A stretch of DNA of 64,000 nt from NCBI RefSeq assembly GCF_004803895.1, contig NZ_CP021978.1:6820001-6884000 (forward strand), read 5' to 3'. The position numbers and the translations under genes were made by a program. The notes under the pieces are model-generated. The model was not told the DNA's origin and made no database searches. It saw only the letters and a program-made list of their open reading frames with translations. Numbering within the stretch: position 1 is the stretch's first letter; every line of letters starts with the position of its first letter. The DNA is from Streptomyces hawaiiensis. GTDB lineage: Bacteria > Actinomycetota > Actinomycetes > Streptomycetales > Streptomycetaceae. Shown here in pieces: positions 25,694-36,576 of the stretch.

Positions 25694-26944
25694 CTACTGC
25701 GTCTCCTCGCGCGCGTGCAGCGCCGCCGCGACCACCGTGCGGGACTGGTGCTCGACCTGGTTCTCCAAGGGCACCCAGCGGGCGCGGAAGCGTTCCGCGA
25801 AGGCGTCGCTCCAGGTCGAGACGAGCTCCAAGAGCTGCTTCGCCGCCTCGTCGTCGGTCCCGCGCAGCACCCGCAGCAGCATGGCCGCCGCCCGCAGCGG
25901 CACACGGCGCGCGAACGCGTCCACGCTGCCGACGTACGCCCGGGTGCGGTCGGCGGGCGGGGTGTGGACCAGGTCGGAGGCCAGGCCCGGCACCAGCTCC
26001 AGCCCCCACCGGGCGGCCCGCAGCAACGGCCCGTCCAGGTCCGCCAGCCGGGGCAGCGCGCCGTCGAGCACCCGCGTCACCTCCAGCGCGTCCCGCTGCA
26101 GCCGCCGCGCCAGCCGCCCGATCGCCGCCGCCGGAGCAGGATGCGGAGCCGGGTCGTCGACCAGGTCGCTCGCCCACATCGGCACCTCGACCACCGCGGT
26201 CAGCCCGCCGTAGCGATGGGCGTGGTACCAGGTGCTGTGCCGCGCGTCGTCCGGCAGGCTCGGATACGCCGGCCCGATCCCCGGCGCGGGCATCACATGC
26301 ACGCCCGGCCCGGACGCGGGCCAGCCCGCGGCGTCCGACGCGCCGGTCTCCACCGGGATGTGCAGCTCGGCCGCGGACTTCACGAACGGTTCGGCGAGCC
26401 CCGGCACGTCCTTGGTCAACTGCACCCAGCTGCCCCCCAGATCCGTGCCGTGCAGGGTCACCTGGAGGTAGGGCCGCAGCTCGTCGATGACGCCGGTCAG
26501 GGCCCGGGTCTCGGGCGGCAGCCGGTCCGGCGGCAGCACGGACGGCGCCCACTCGGGCTGCTCCGGGCCCGCGGGCCGGAAGAAGCCGAGGTGGTAGTCG
26601 AAGAGGCTGCGCGGCGCCGGCGTCACGTGCAGGCTCGCCCCGTCGGGGTCCGCGCACAGCAGGAAGTGCCAGGAGATGCCGTCGCGCAACTCCCGCTGTT
26701 CCAGGACCCGCCGGGCGACCGCGAGCAGGGTGCAGGAGCCGGTCGGCTCGTTGGCGTGGGCGCCGGCGACCACCAGTACGGCGCGGCGAGCGCGGCCCAC
26801 GGACAGCAGGTGCAGGGGTCTGCCCGCGCGCGAGGCACCCACCTGCCGCAGGGTGCACACGCCGGGGCGCTGAGCGGTCAACGCCCGGGCAGCAGCGACC
26901 TGTTCGGTCACCGTCGGGTAGCGCAGCTCCGGCAGGACACTCAC
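25694..26944 (-). CDS. M14-family zinc carboxypeptidase-like protein (paralogue)
   Basis: A 416-residue relative of the gene facing it. Motifs: VAGAHANEPTGSC (zinc His and Glu), LQVTLHGTDLGGS (third His), TWYHAHRYGGLTAVVEVPMW (catalytic Glu). Both end in a helical domain containing RARWVPLENQVEHQSRTVVAA, mirrored in the first copy as TRWIPVARQAEYQARVVLAA. No signal peptide, so a cytosolic substrate such as a muropeptide or peptide amide is possible (inference). Start GTG 26944 (VSVLPELRYP) is preferred; GTG 26953 three codons earlier is nearly as good. The tail-to-tail arrangement suggests duplication with inversion. Confidence 0.82.
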   Translation of the reverse strand: MSVLPELRYPTVTEQVAAARALTAQRPGVCTLRQVGASRAGRPLHLLSVGRARRAVLVVAGAHANEPTGSCTLLAVARRVLEQRELRDGISWHFLLCADPDGASLHVTPAPRSLFDYHLGFFRPAGPEQPEWAPSVLPPDRLPPETRALTGVIDELRPYLQVTLHGTDLGGSWVQLTKDVPGLAEPFVKSAAELHIPVETGASDAAGWPASGPGVHVMPAPGIGPAYPSLPDDARHSTWYHAHRYGGLTAVVEVPMWASDLVDDPAPHPAPAAAIGRLARRLQRDALEVTRVLDGALPRLADLDGPLLRAARWGLELVPGLASDLVHTPPADRTRAYVGSVDAFARRVPLRAAAMLLRVLRGTDDEAAKQLLELVSTWSDAFAERFRARWVPLENQVEHQSRTVVAAALHAREETQ

Positions 26945-27061
26945 CCCCGTCACATCCGCCCGAGTTCGCCATCGCAGTACCCCACGGCCATGGTGCGGTG
27001 TCAAGGGCGCGGCGGGGGAGGCTCCAGGGGGCGCCCGGAAGCACTGCCGGCCGGCGCGCCG

Positions 27062-27250
27062 TCACTGCTGGTGCAGCCCCCGCCCCGCCAGGGTCAGGAA
27101 CGCCTCACCGACCGCCTCGGCCAGGGTCGGTGCGGGTGGATGTGCCGGGCCACGTCCGACGGCTCGGCCTCCCAGCCGACGATCGGCAGGCCATCGGCGA
27201 CCATCCCCGAACCGTGCGGCCCCACCAGCAGATCGGGCCCGGCACCGCCG
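27062..27250 (-). pseudogene. lpd: 3' remnant of dihydrolipoamide dehydrogenase gene
   Basis: On the minus strand one frame reads LLVGPHGSGMVADGLPIVGW and then WEAEPSDVARHIHPH; one base later another frame continues HPTLAEAVGEAFLTLAGRGLHQQ and a stop at 27062. Together these are the C-terminal dimerisation tail of a dihydrolipoamide dehydrogenase, including the His-Pro-Thr motif. One base is missing near 27134, and nothing resembling the FAD or NAD domains lies upstream, so only about 60 of some 470 codons survive. It is a dead fragment left by deletion, lying against the treY stop. Confidence 0.75.
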
Positions 27251-27365
27251 ATGCCGCCGCCGGCCCGGCACCGGCCGACCCGCCGGGCATCGTCGAACCG
27301 GTGGGCCGGGAGGACATCGTCCTCGTGGTGGACTGCCCCGAGGACGGCCCCGCGGTCGCCTGAAG

Positions 27366-29735
27366 TCAGTCACCCACCCTCTCCAGCAACGCCACCGGCA
27401 GCCCCGCGAACAGTTCCGCCACGCGTGCGTGCCCTGTGAACTCCCGCCCCGGCTCCAGCACGTCCGCCCAGCGGCCCGGCGGCAGCGGCAGCCGCGTGTC
27501 CCGCCAGCCGCCCGCCTCCGCGAGCCGCAGGGACAGGCGTGTCACGGCCGTCAGCACCTCGCCGGAGCGGACGAACGCCAGGCAGTGCGCCGCCGCCGGT
27601 CCCTCGGCCGGCAGCGCCATGTACGTCGCCGTGTCGCCGAAGGCGCCGGGCCGCCGGGCCCGCAGCCCCAGCGCCGCCCGCGTCACCGCCGCCTTCTCCC
27701 CGGACGTGCCGCCGGACTCCGCGGGCGGGAAGTCCACCGCCCGCCGGTTGTCCGGGTCGACGAGCGCCCGGTACTCGGCCTCCGTGCCCTGGTACACGTC
27801 CGGGACGCCCGGCATCGTGAGATGCACCAGGGCCGTGCCCAGCACGTTGGCCCGGATGTGCGGCGCCAGCGACTCCCGGAACGCGGCGACCCGCTCGCCC
27901 GGCGCCCCGCACGGCCCGGCCGCCACGAACCGTTCCACCGCCTCCTCGTACGGTGGCTCCTGCTCGGTCCAGCTCGTGTACAGGCCCGCCTCCCGCACGT
28001 GCTTCAGCAGCGCCCCCTGCACCCGCTCCCGTGCCCCGGACGCCGGGCCGAGCCCGAACACCGTCTGCCAGGCCGCCCACGCCAGCTGCGCGTCCGGCAC
28101 GCCCTCCCCGGTGCGGGTCACCTCCGCGAGGACGTCCGCCCAGCGGTCCGGGCACTCGGTGAGTACGTGCAGCGCCGCCCGGACGTCGGCACTGCGCTTG
28201 GTGTCGTGCGTGGTGGCCACCGTCCCGGAGACCGGCCAGTCGCGCTGCACGCGCGCGCAGTACGCGTGGAACTCCTCCGGCGACAGCGCGGGAGCGCCCG
28301 GATTGCCGCCCACCTCGGTCGCCGACAGCAGTGGCACGTACCGGTAGAACGCCGTGTCCTCCACGGACTTCGCCCGCAAAGCCGACGAGGTCTGCGCGAA
28401 CCGCGTCCGGAACTCCACCTGCGCGGGCCCGTCCCCGTACCGGCCCAGCACCAGGTCCCGCACGACGTCCACCGCCCCGGCCTCCTCGGGCACGGCGAAG
28501 GCGTGCCGGGCCTCGGCCGCGGCCTCCGCGGTGACCACGGACGCGGCGTCGGCGGACTCGTAGGGCCGGTAGACCTCCATCCGTACGAGAAGCTCCTGGA
28601 GGGCGGTGCGCAGCGCCCAGGGCGCGCGGTCGCGCAACGCCGGCTCCGGCGAGGTCGCGCACAGCCGGGCCGCCACCCTCGTCAGCCGTTCGGTCTCGGT
28701 GGCCAGCTCGTGCGTGAGGACCTTGTACGCCGCCCGCCGCACCGTCGCCTCCCACTGCCCGCCCCGGTCCGTCTGCGGGGCCGCGAAGCGCCGGTACCGG
28801 CCCAGCAGGTCCCCGAACCCGGCCGGGTCCGTGAAGGCCCCGTCCACGTGCCGCAGGGCGTCGTAGCCGGTGGTCCCGGCGACGGGCCAGGACGCGGGGA
28901 GGTGCTCGCCGTCGGCCAGGATCTTCTCCACGACCGTCCAGCGGCCCCCGGTCGCCTCGTGCAGCCGCCGGAGGTAGCCGTCGGGGTCGGCGAGCCCGTC
29001 GGGGTGGTCGATGCGCAGCCCGTCGATCACGCCCTCGTGCAGCAGCTCGAGGATCTTGTCGTGGGTGGCCTCGAACACCTCCGGGTCCTCCACCCGGACC
29101 CCGATGAGTTCCGAGATGCTGAAGAACCGCCGGTAGTTGAGCTCGGTCCGGGCCAGCCGCCACCACACCGGGCGGTACCACTGCGCGTCCAGCAGGTGCG
29201 GCAGCGGCAGGTCCTCGGTGCCCTCGCGCAGCGGGAGGGCGTGGTCGTAGTAGCGCAGCACGTCACCGTCGACGCGCAGCTCGCCCAGCACCTCGCCCAG
29301 CGGTCCGCCGAGGACCGGCAGCAGCACCTGCCCGTCCTGCGCCTCCCAGTCGATGTCGAACCACCGCGCGTACGGCGATTTCGGGCCCTCGCGCAGCACC
29401 TCCCACAGCGCTCGGTTGTGGCGCGGGGCCATGGCCATGTGGTTCGGGACGATGTCCACCACCAGGCCGAGGCCGTGCTCGCGCGCGGTGCGCGCCAGTG
29501 CCCGCAGCCCCTCCTCGCCGCCCAGCTCTTCGCGCACGCGCGCGTGGTCGACGACGTCGTAGCCGTGGGTCGAGCCCGGCACCGCCTCCAGGACGGGGGA
29601 CAGGTGCAGGTGCGAGACGCCGAGCGAGGCCAGGTACGGCACGACGGCCGCGGCTGCTCCGAACGGGAACTCGGGCTGCAGCTGCAGCCGGTACGTGGCC
29701 GTGGGCACCACCGGGTCAAGTCGCTCAGGTGTCAT
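27366..29735 (-). CDS. treY: Maltooligosyl trehalose synthase
   Basis: A 789-residue GH13 enzyme that isomerises the terminal alpha-1,4 bond of a maltodextrin to alpha,alpha-1,1, making maltooligosyl trehalose. Features: PTATYRLQLQPEFPFGAAAA at the start, VDIVPNHMAM, DGLRIDHPDGLADPDGYLRR (nucleophile), TVVEKILADGEHLP (acid/base Glu), GTTGYDALRHVDGAF and the late TVATTHDTKRSADVRA. The length fits the family. Start ATG 29735. It is downstream of treX on the same strand with a hairpin between. Together with treX and treZ it forms the glycogen-to-trehalose route. Confidence 0.96.
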   Translation of the reverse strand: MTPERLDPVVPTATYRLQLQPEFPFGAAAAVVPYLASLGVSHLHLSPVLEAVPGSTHGYDVVDHARVREELGGEEGLRALARTAREHGLGLVVDIVPNHMAMAPRHNRALWEVLREGPKSPYARWFDIDWEAQDGQVLLPVLGGPLGEVLGELRVDGDVLRYYDHALPLREGTEDLPLPHLLDAQWYRPVWWRLARTELNYRRFFSISELIGVRVEDPEVFEATHDKILELLHEGVIDGLRIDHPDGLADPDGYLRRLHEATGGRWTVVEKILADGEHLPASWPVAGTTGYDALRHVDGAFTDPAGFGDLLGRYRRFAAPQTDRGGQWEATVRRAAYKVLTHELATETERLTRVAARLCATSPEPALRDRAPWALRTALQELLVRMEVYRPYESADAASVVTAEAAAEARHAFAVPEEAGAVDVVRDLVLGRYGDGPAQVEFRTRFAQTSSALRAKSVEDTAFYRYVPLLSATEVGGNPGAPALSPEEFHAYCARVQRDWPVSGTVATTHDTKRSADVRAALHVLTECPDRWADVLAEVTRTGEGVPDAQLAWAAWQTVFGLGPASGARERVQGALLKHVREAGLYTSWTEQEPPYEEAVERFVAAGPCGAPGERVAAFRESLAPHIRANVLGTALVHLTMPGVPDVYQGTEAEYRALVDPDNRRAVDFPPAESGGTSGEKAAVTRAALGLRARRPGAFGDTATYMALPAEGPAAAHCLAFVRSGEVLTAVTRLSLRLAEAGGWRDTRLPLPPGRWADVLEPGREFTGHARVAELFAGLPVALLERVGD

Positions 29736-29791
29736 GGAACGTACGTACCCGCCCCGCCGCCGTTCGTGTCATCGCCCGCGCCAGGTGCGCC

Positions 29792-29828
29792 GCGCGTCGC
29801 CCGGACGAGTGGCTTCCGGGCGACGCGC
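29792..29828 (-). terminator. Hairpin between treX and treY
   Basis: Perfect 14-bp inverted repeat, arms 29792-29805 and 29815-29828, 9-nt loop, 14 nt beyond the treX stop. It could end or attenuate the treX transcript before treY. Confidence 0.65.
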
Positions 29829-29841
29829 CCGCGCTGGGCGG

Positions 29842-31974
<2,133 letters not shown>

Positions 31975-32084
31975 GGATACGACTCTTTCAGGTGTGCGGC
32001 GCCGGTGGGGACGCCTTGGTCCCGAGTCTCCCCGAAAGTGAGGGAACCTCCTATGACTTATCTCCCTCTAACCGAGTGACCAGT

Positions 32085-32099
32085 GCATACGCGGTATGC
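32085..32099. promoter_or_regulatory. Perfect 15-bp palindrome upstream of secreted protein gene
   Basis: GCATAC-GCG-GTATGC, arms 32085-32090 and 32094-32099, 57 bp before the ATG-equivalent start at 32156 and in the promoter gap opposite treX. It has the form of a repressor operator. The regulator is not identifiable here. Confidence 0.5.
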
Positions 32100-32155
32100 C
32101 GAACTCTTGGGGCCAACACATACTCCCGGGGCTGTTGGGGGAGTAGGGGGAAGAC

Positions 32156-32974
32156 GTGCGCAACATAGTGCACCGCCACCTGGGCAAGATGGTGGCCGGT
32201 ACGACCATCGCGGTGGCCGGGACCGCCGTCATGGTGGCGGTGACCCTGCCGGGCACGGCGGGGGCGGACGACACCGGGACCCGGGCGGGGCGGTCCGTCC
32301 CGCAGGTGGCCGGCGATGCGGCGGCGGGCGGCCGGAGGGCCGTGGCGCCGGGGGTCGTCGAGGCGGCGCCCGCCGAGGGGCAGAAGGGCCAGGGCCGCGA
32401 TCCGCTGACCGACGACGAGCTGAAGCGGGTCGAGAAGATCGCCCTCAGCCGGCAGCTGTTCCAAAGCAGCGAGAGCGTCGACGGGGAGCGCGGTCCGCAG
32501 CGCCTCGGCATCGACCTCGCCGAACCCGAGGCCGACGAGGCGGGCAAGCCGGACGCGCCCCGGCGTGCCGACGTGACGTTCTACGACTACCGGGACGACA
32601 CCCTCGTCACCCGGACCGTCGATCTCGGCACCGGCAAGGTGGTGGCGACCGGCACCCAGCACGGCGTCCAGCCGCCCCTGAGCCGCGCCGAGAAGGCCGA
32701 GGCGGCCGGCCTCCTGGTCGCCGACCCGCTGGGCTCGGGCCTGAAGGCCGACTACCAGGACGCCACCGGCAAGGCGCTCACCTCCCCGGACCAGCTCCAG
32801 CTCAGCGGAGCCGTCTACCGGGCCGCGCCGGGCGCCCAGCCCGCCGTGCTCGACCGGTGCGGGGAGCACCGCTGCGTCCGGCTCTTCCCGAAGATCAAGA
32901 ACGGTCCGTGGGTCGACGCCAGGTCGCTCGTGATCGACCTGAGCGCCCGCAAGGTCGCCCGGCTCGGCCGCTGA
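32156..32974 (+). CDS. Secreted protein upstream of copper amine oxidase-like gene
   Basis: A 272-residue protein with a signal peptide (MRNIVHRHLGKMVAGTTIAV, ending about GTAGADD). The mature region begins with a long disordered Ala/Gly stretch and continues with LTDDELKRVEKIALSRQLFQ, RADVTFYDYRDDTLVTRTVD, GKVVATGTQHGVQPPLS, RLFPKIKNGPWVDARSLVID. The FYDYRDDTLVTRTVDLGTGKV and PPLSRAEKAEA pattern recalls the small N-terminal domains of copper amine oxidases, and the following gene encodes a catalytic-domain-only amine oxidase. I infer the two are split parts of one enzyme system. Starts GTG 32156 after GGGGGAAGAC. Confidence 0.8.
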   Translation: MRNIVHRHLGKMVAGTTIAVAGTAVMVAVTLPGTAGADDTGTRAGRSVPQVAGDAAAGGRRAVAPGVVEAAPAEGQKGQGRDPLTDDELKRVEKIALSRQLFQSSESVDGERGPQRLGIDLAEPEADEAGKPDAPRRADVTFYDYRDDTLVTRTVDLGTGKVVATGTQHGVQPPLSRAEKAEAAGLLVADPLGSGLKADYQDATGKALTSPDQLQLSGAVYRAAPGAQPAVLDRCGEHRCVRLFPKIKNGPWVDARSLVIDLSARKVARLGR

Positions 32975-33032
32975 CCCGCCCTCTTCGCTCACCCCTCCAC
33001 CCCGGTCCTCCTCGTCAGGGAGTCATCTCGTC

Positions 33033-34355
33033 ATGCGCGTGAACAGCAGCATCAAGGCCCGCACCCGGGTGGCCGCGGGCCTGACCGTGGCCGCGCTGGC
33101 CACGGGCGCCACGGCCGGCGCGGGACCGGCCACCGCCCAGCCCAAAGCCGCCCCCGCCGCGCCGCCCGCCGCCGACTGCAGCGCCGCCTACCGCATCGAG
33201 CAGAAGCTCTCCTCCGGAACCACCTGGCGGATGTGCTGGCGCTACGACGGCAAGGCCGGCCTGGTGCTGGAGAAGATCTCGTACCAGCCCAAGGGCGAGC
33301 CCAAACCGATCAGGGTCCTCAACAGCGCCCGGCTCGGCCAGATCCACGTCCCCTACGACGACGGCAACATCGAGTACGACGACCTCACCGGCTTCGACTT
33401 CGCCCAGGGCCTGATGAACCTGGCGCCGAGCGAGTGCCCCGGGGGCACCATCAAGACCGTCAAGGTCCCGGACTCCTGGAACGACGACCCGAACGTCAAG
33501 GGCCTGTGCACCACCACCCGCTCCCGCGGCCACGCCTACCGCATGCAGGGCGACACCGCGAACAAGGTCTTCCAGGCCGAGGGCAAGGACCTCCTCGTCT
33601 ACACGGTCAACCAGGTCGGCTGGTACGAGTACATGACCGAGTGGCGCTTCCAGGACGACGGCGCCATCACCATGAACGTCGGCGCCACCGGCAGCCTGTC
33701 CTGGGACGACTACGACGCCGGCGACGGCCGCGGCTGGCCCATCGGCAAGGGCGCGAGCGCCAAGTCCACCAGCCACAGCCACAACGCGTTCTGGCGGCTC
33801 GACTTCGCCCTGGACGGTTCCACGAAGAACAGGGTCGAGCAGTACGACTCCACCGTCACCGCCCCGGTCAGGGGCCAGCGCGCCCCCACCACCAAGACCA
33901 CCCGCACCAAGGTGGGCAAGGAACTCGCCGGGGACAGCAAGAACTACCGCTGGTGGCGCATGGTCAGCGCGACCGGAAAGAACAAGGACGGACACGCGCG
34001 CTCCTACGAGATCGTCCCCGGACCCACGACCAAGTACCCGGGCCGCAGCTACACCAAGCACGACGTGTACGTCACGCAGTACAACAAGTGCGAGCTGTTC
34101 GCCAGCCACAACCCCGGCAACTGCGCAGCAGGAGCGGGCAAGTCCGTCGACAAGTGGGTGAACGGACAGGCCCTGACCCACCCGGTGGTCTGGATGAACA
34201 TCGGCTTCCACCACATAGCCCGGGACGAGGACCAGCAGCCCATGCCCGTCCACTGGCAGGGGTTCTCCATCGCCCCGCGCGACGTCACCGCCATGAATCC
34301 GCTCACTCCGGCCGAGCTCGGCTGGCAGAACGGGCACTGGCAGCCCCGCGGTTGA
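33033..34355 (+). CDS. Secreted copper amine oxidase-like protein
   Basis: A 440-residue exported protein (signal peptide to about residue 35). It matches only the catalytic domain of copper amine oxidases: the strand VYTVNQVGWYEYMTEW corresponds to the canonical TVGNYDY segment, with Tyr198 in the position of the precursor of topaquinone; copper ligands are His248 and His250 (HSHNAFWRLDF) and His394 (GFHHIARDEDQQPMP). The Asn before and the Asp after the tyrosine are replaced by Trp and Glu, so cofactor formation is uncertain. Expected chemistry is oxidation of primary amines outside the cell. Start ATG 33033 is 58 nt after the previous gene. Confidence 0.82.
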   Translation: MRVNSSIKARTRVAAGLTVAALATGATAGAGPATAQPKAAPAAPPAADCSAAYRIEQKLSSGTTWRMCWRYDGKAGLVLEKISYQPKGEPKPIRVLNSARLGQIHVPYDDGNIEYDDLTGFDFAQGLMNLAPSECPGGTIKTVKVPDSWNDDPNVKGLCTTTRSRGHAYRMQGDTANKVFQAEGKDLLVYTVNQVGWYEYMTEWRFQDDGAITMNVGATGSLSWDDYDAGDGRGWPIGKGASAKSTSHSHNAFWRLDFALDGSTKNRVEQYDSTVTAPVRGQRAPTTKTTRTKVGKELAGDSKNYRWWRMVSATGKNKDGHARSYEIVPGPTTKYPGRSYTKHDVYVTQYNKCELFASHNPGNCAAGAGKSVDKWVNGQALTHPVVWMNIGFHHIARDEDQQPMPVHWQGFSIAPRDVTAMNPLTPAELGWQNGHWQPRG

Positions 34356-34457
34356 GAACCACCCTGCCCATCCGGCTGCACCGCCGACCGCTCCCGGAGT
34401 ACCCTTCCTTGATCGTTGACAAGGGGAGTGCTCGGGGGAGCGGAAGGCGGTGCGCGG

Positions 34458-35699
34458 GTGGGCTCGGGAGGGCTGGAGCTGCCCCCTGGTGACGAGGGTC
34501 ACGAGGGGAACTCCACTGACGTCCCGACCGGTGCCGTGTCCCTGGCGCGGCCGATGGACGCGACGGGCTCGATCGGCCCGGAGCTGGACTGGGACGCCGA
34601 AGCCTGGCGCGAGGTGCGCACCCGCGCCCAGCGGGCCGGCCGGGCCTACATCTGGCTGAACCTCGTCGAACAGCGGCTGCGCGCGGTGGTCGCCGCCGTG
34701 CTGCGGCCCGTCTACGAACCCGTGCACGGCGAGGACTGGGTGGTGGCCGCCGCCGGACCGGCCGGCCAGGAGTGGGTGCAGCGCGCGGTGGCCGTCCGCG
34801 AGGTCAGCCGCCGCAAGGGCTACCTGCTCGACCCGGCCGACGACAATGTGCTCTCCTTCCTCACCCTGCCGCAGCTGCGCGAACTGATGGTGCAGCACTG
34901 GCCCTGCTTCGAGCCGTACTTCGACGACCGCCGGGACGTCGAGCTCGCCCTGGACGAGCTGGAGGTCACCCGGAACGTGGTCTCCCGCAACCGGGCCCTG
35001 TCCGAGGCCGTGCTGAGCCAGGCCGAGCGGGCCTCGGCCCGGCTGCTGGAGATGCTCGGCGCGGGCGGGGACGTGCCGTCGGCGCGCCGGCTGCCCATCG
35101 ACGCGGTCGAGGACCTGGTCGGCGACCGGTACGCCGACGTGGTCGCCGTCCACCCGGACCGGGTCAGGCTGATGCGGCAGTTCCCGGCCGAGGACATCTT
35201 CGGCGGCGCCCGACGTCTCGACGCCATCGGCATCGGCCTCAACCTGCTCGTGCAGAACTTCTCCGGCCGGCGCCTGGTGCGGCTGGCCGAGTCCGGCTGC
35301 CGGGTCAGGCTGCTGTTCCTCAACCCGGCCTCCAGCGCGGTCAAGCGGCGTGAGCGCGAACTGGGCATCAAGCGGGGCGAACTCAGCCGGGCCGTCGAGA
35401 TGAACATCCTGCACATGCGCCGGGTGCGCGCCCGGCTGCGCGACCCGGGCGCCTTCGAGATCCAGGTCTTCGACGAGACGCCCCGCTTCACGGCGTATCT
35501 GGTGGACGGCGACGGCGCGGACGGCATCGCGGTCGTGCAGAACTATCTGCGCCGCACCCGGGGCATGGAGGCGCCGGTGTTCGTGCTGCGCAACAGCGGC
35601 AAGGTGGTCAAGTCGGGTGAGCTGGACGAAGCGGGCCTCTTCCCCACCTACCGCGAGGAGTTCGAGGTGATGTGGGCGGATTCGCGGCCGGTGTCATGA
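34458..35699 (+). CDS. SAV_2148-family HEPN-domain protein
   Basis: A 413-residue cytosolic protein. The start MGSGGLELPPGDEGHEGNS (from GTG 34458), WREVRTRAQRAGRAYIWLNL and FLTLPQLRELMVQHWPCFEP are characteristic of a conserved Streptomyces family named after SAV_2148 and described as carrying a HEPN domain. The second half (LNLLVQNFSGRRLVRLAESG, VRLLFLNPASSAVKRRERE, EIQVFDETPRFTAYLVDGDG) resembles a phospholipase-D-like/STAND effector-associated fold only loosely. Function unknown. HEPN domains are often RNases, but I do not see a clear RxxxxH motif. Confidence 0.82.
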   Translation: MGSGGLELPPGDEGHEGNSTDVPTGAVSLARPMDATGSIGPELDWDAEAWREVRTRAQRAGRAYIWLNLVEQRLRAVVAAVLRPVYEPVHGEDWVVAAAGPAGQEWVQRAVAVREVSRRKGYLLDPADDNVLSFLTLPQLRELMVQHWPCFEPYFDDRRDVELALDELEVTRNVVSRNRALSEAVLSQAERASARLLEMLGAGGDVPSARRLPIDAVEDLVGDRYADVVAVHPDRVRLMRQFPAEDIFGGARRLDAIGIGLNLLVQNFSGRRLVRLAESGCRVRLLFLNPASSAVKRRERELGIKRGELSRAVEMNILHMRRVRARLRDPGAFEIQVFDETPRFTAYLVDGDGADGIAVVQNYLRRTRGMEAPVFVLRNSGKVVKSGELDEAGLFPTYREEFEVMWADSRPVS

Positions 35700-35829
35700 G
35701 CTGTGCCGGGTGCAAGGTGGTCCCCCGGCCCGCCGTCGCGGGTAAGCGGAACGCGATCCTCTGATTGTCAGTGGTGCATGGGAAGGTGGGGACCACTGGG
35801 GGAACGCACCACAAGAAGGGGGATGGCCC

Positions 35830-36552
35830 ATGGGCTGGCACCGGGAGCTGCTGGTCGGCTTCGATCTGGAGACGACGGGCACGGATCCGCGCGAGGCGCG
35901 CATCGTCACGGGGGCCGTGATCGAGGTCAGGGGCGGGGAGCCGATAGGGCGCCGGGAGTGGCTGGCGGACCCGGGCGTGCCGATCCCCGAGGACGCGGTC
36001 GCGGTGCACGGCATCAGCAACGAGCGGGCGGCGGCCGAGGGCCGGCCGGCCGACCAGGTGGCGGACGCGCTGGCCGATGTGCTCACTTCCTACTGGAAGA
36101 CGGGTGTGCCGGTCGTCGCCTACAACGCGACCTTCGACCTCACCCTGCTCTCCGCGGAGTTGCGGCGCCACGGCCTGCCGTCCCTGCGCGAGCGCCTGGG
36201 CGGTGCGGACCCGGCCCCCGTCATCGACCCGTACACCATCGACCGCTGGGTCGACCGCTACCGCCGCGGCAAACGCAACCTCGAAGCGGTCTGCGCCGAG
36301 TACGGCGTCGTCCTCGACGCCGCCCACGACGCCATGGCCGACGCCCTGGCGGCGGCCCGCCTGGCCGGCGCGATAGCCGACCGCCACCCCAAGATCGCCA
36401 CGCTCGGTCCGGCGGCCCTGCACCACCGCCAGATCGAGTGGTACGCGCAGTGGGCGGCGGACTTCCAGAGCTTCCTGCGCGGCAAGGGCGACGCGACGGC
36501 CCTGGTCGACGGGACGTGGCCGCTGCGGGAGTTGGCCGACGAGCCGGTCTGA
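35830..36552 (+). CDS. DnaQ-like 3'-5' exonuclease
   Basis: A 240-residue DEDDh exonuclease. Exo I FDLETTGTDPREARIV (Asp, Glu), Exo II VAYNATFDLTLL (Asp) and Exo III HDAMADALAAARL (His, Asp) are all present, so the active site is complete. It is a stand-alone domain, as in proteins acting in DNA repair or RNA trimming, not the polymerase III epsilon subunit bound to a replisome by sequence evidence. Start ATG 35830 follows AAGGGGGATGGCCC. Convergent with the phosphotransferase gene. Confidence 0.93.
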   Translation: MGWHRELLVGFDLETTGTDPREARIVTGAVIEVRGGEPIGRREWLADPGVPIPEDAVAVHGISNERAAAEGRPADQVADALADVLTSYWKTGVPVVAYNATFDLTLLSAELRRHGLPSLRERLGGADPAPVIDPYTIDRWVDRYRRGKRNLEAVCAEYGVVLDAAHDAMADALAAARLAGAIADRHPKIATLGPAALHHRQIEWYAQWAADFQSFLRGKGDATALVDGTWPLRELADEPV

Positions 36553-36576
36553 GCCGGCGGCCAGGCGGTCACGCTG

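Noticed and set aside
24466..26490. 674-codon plus-strand frame over both carboxypeptidase genes
   Set aside because: Arg/Pro/Ala-rich shadow frame; the two genes have clear zinc motifs in other frames.
26998..27363. 121-codon plus-strand frame across the lpd remnant
   Set aside because: No recognisable protein; the minus strand carries clear though broken lpd sequence.
27062..27363. Possible transposase or IS scar at the lpd remnant
   Set aside because: No terminal inverted repeats, target duplication or transposase sequence is visible.
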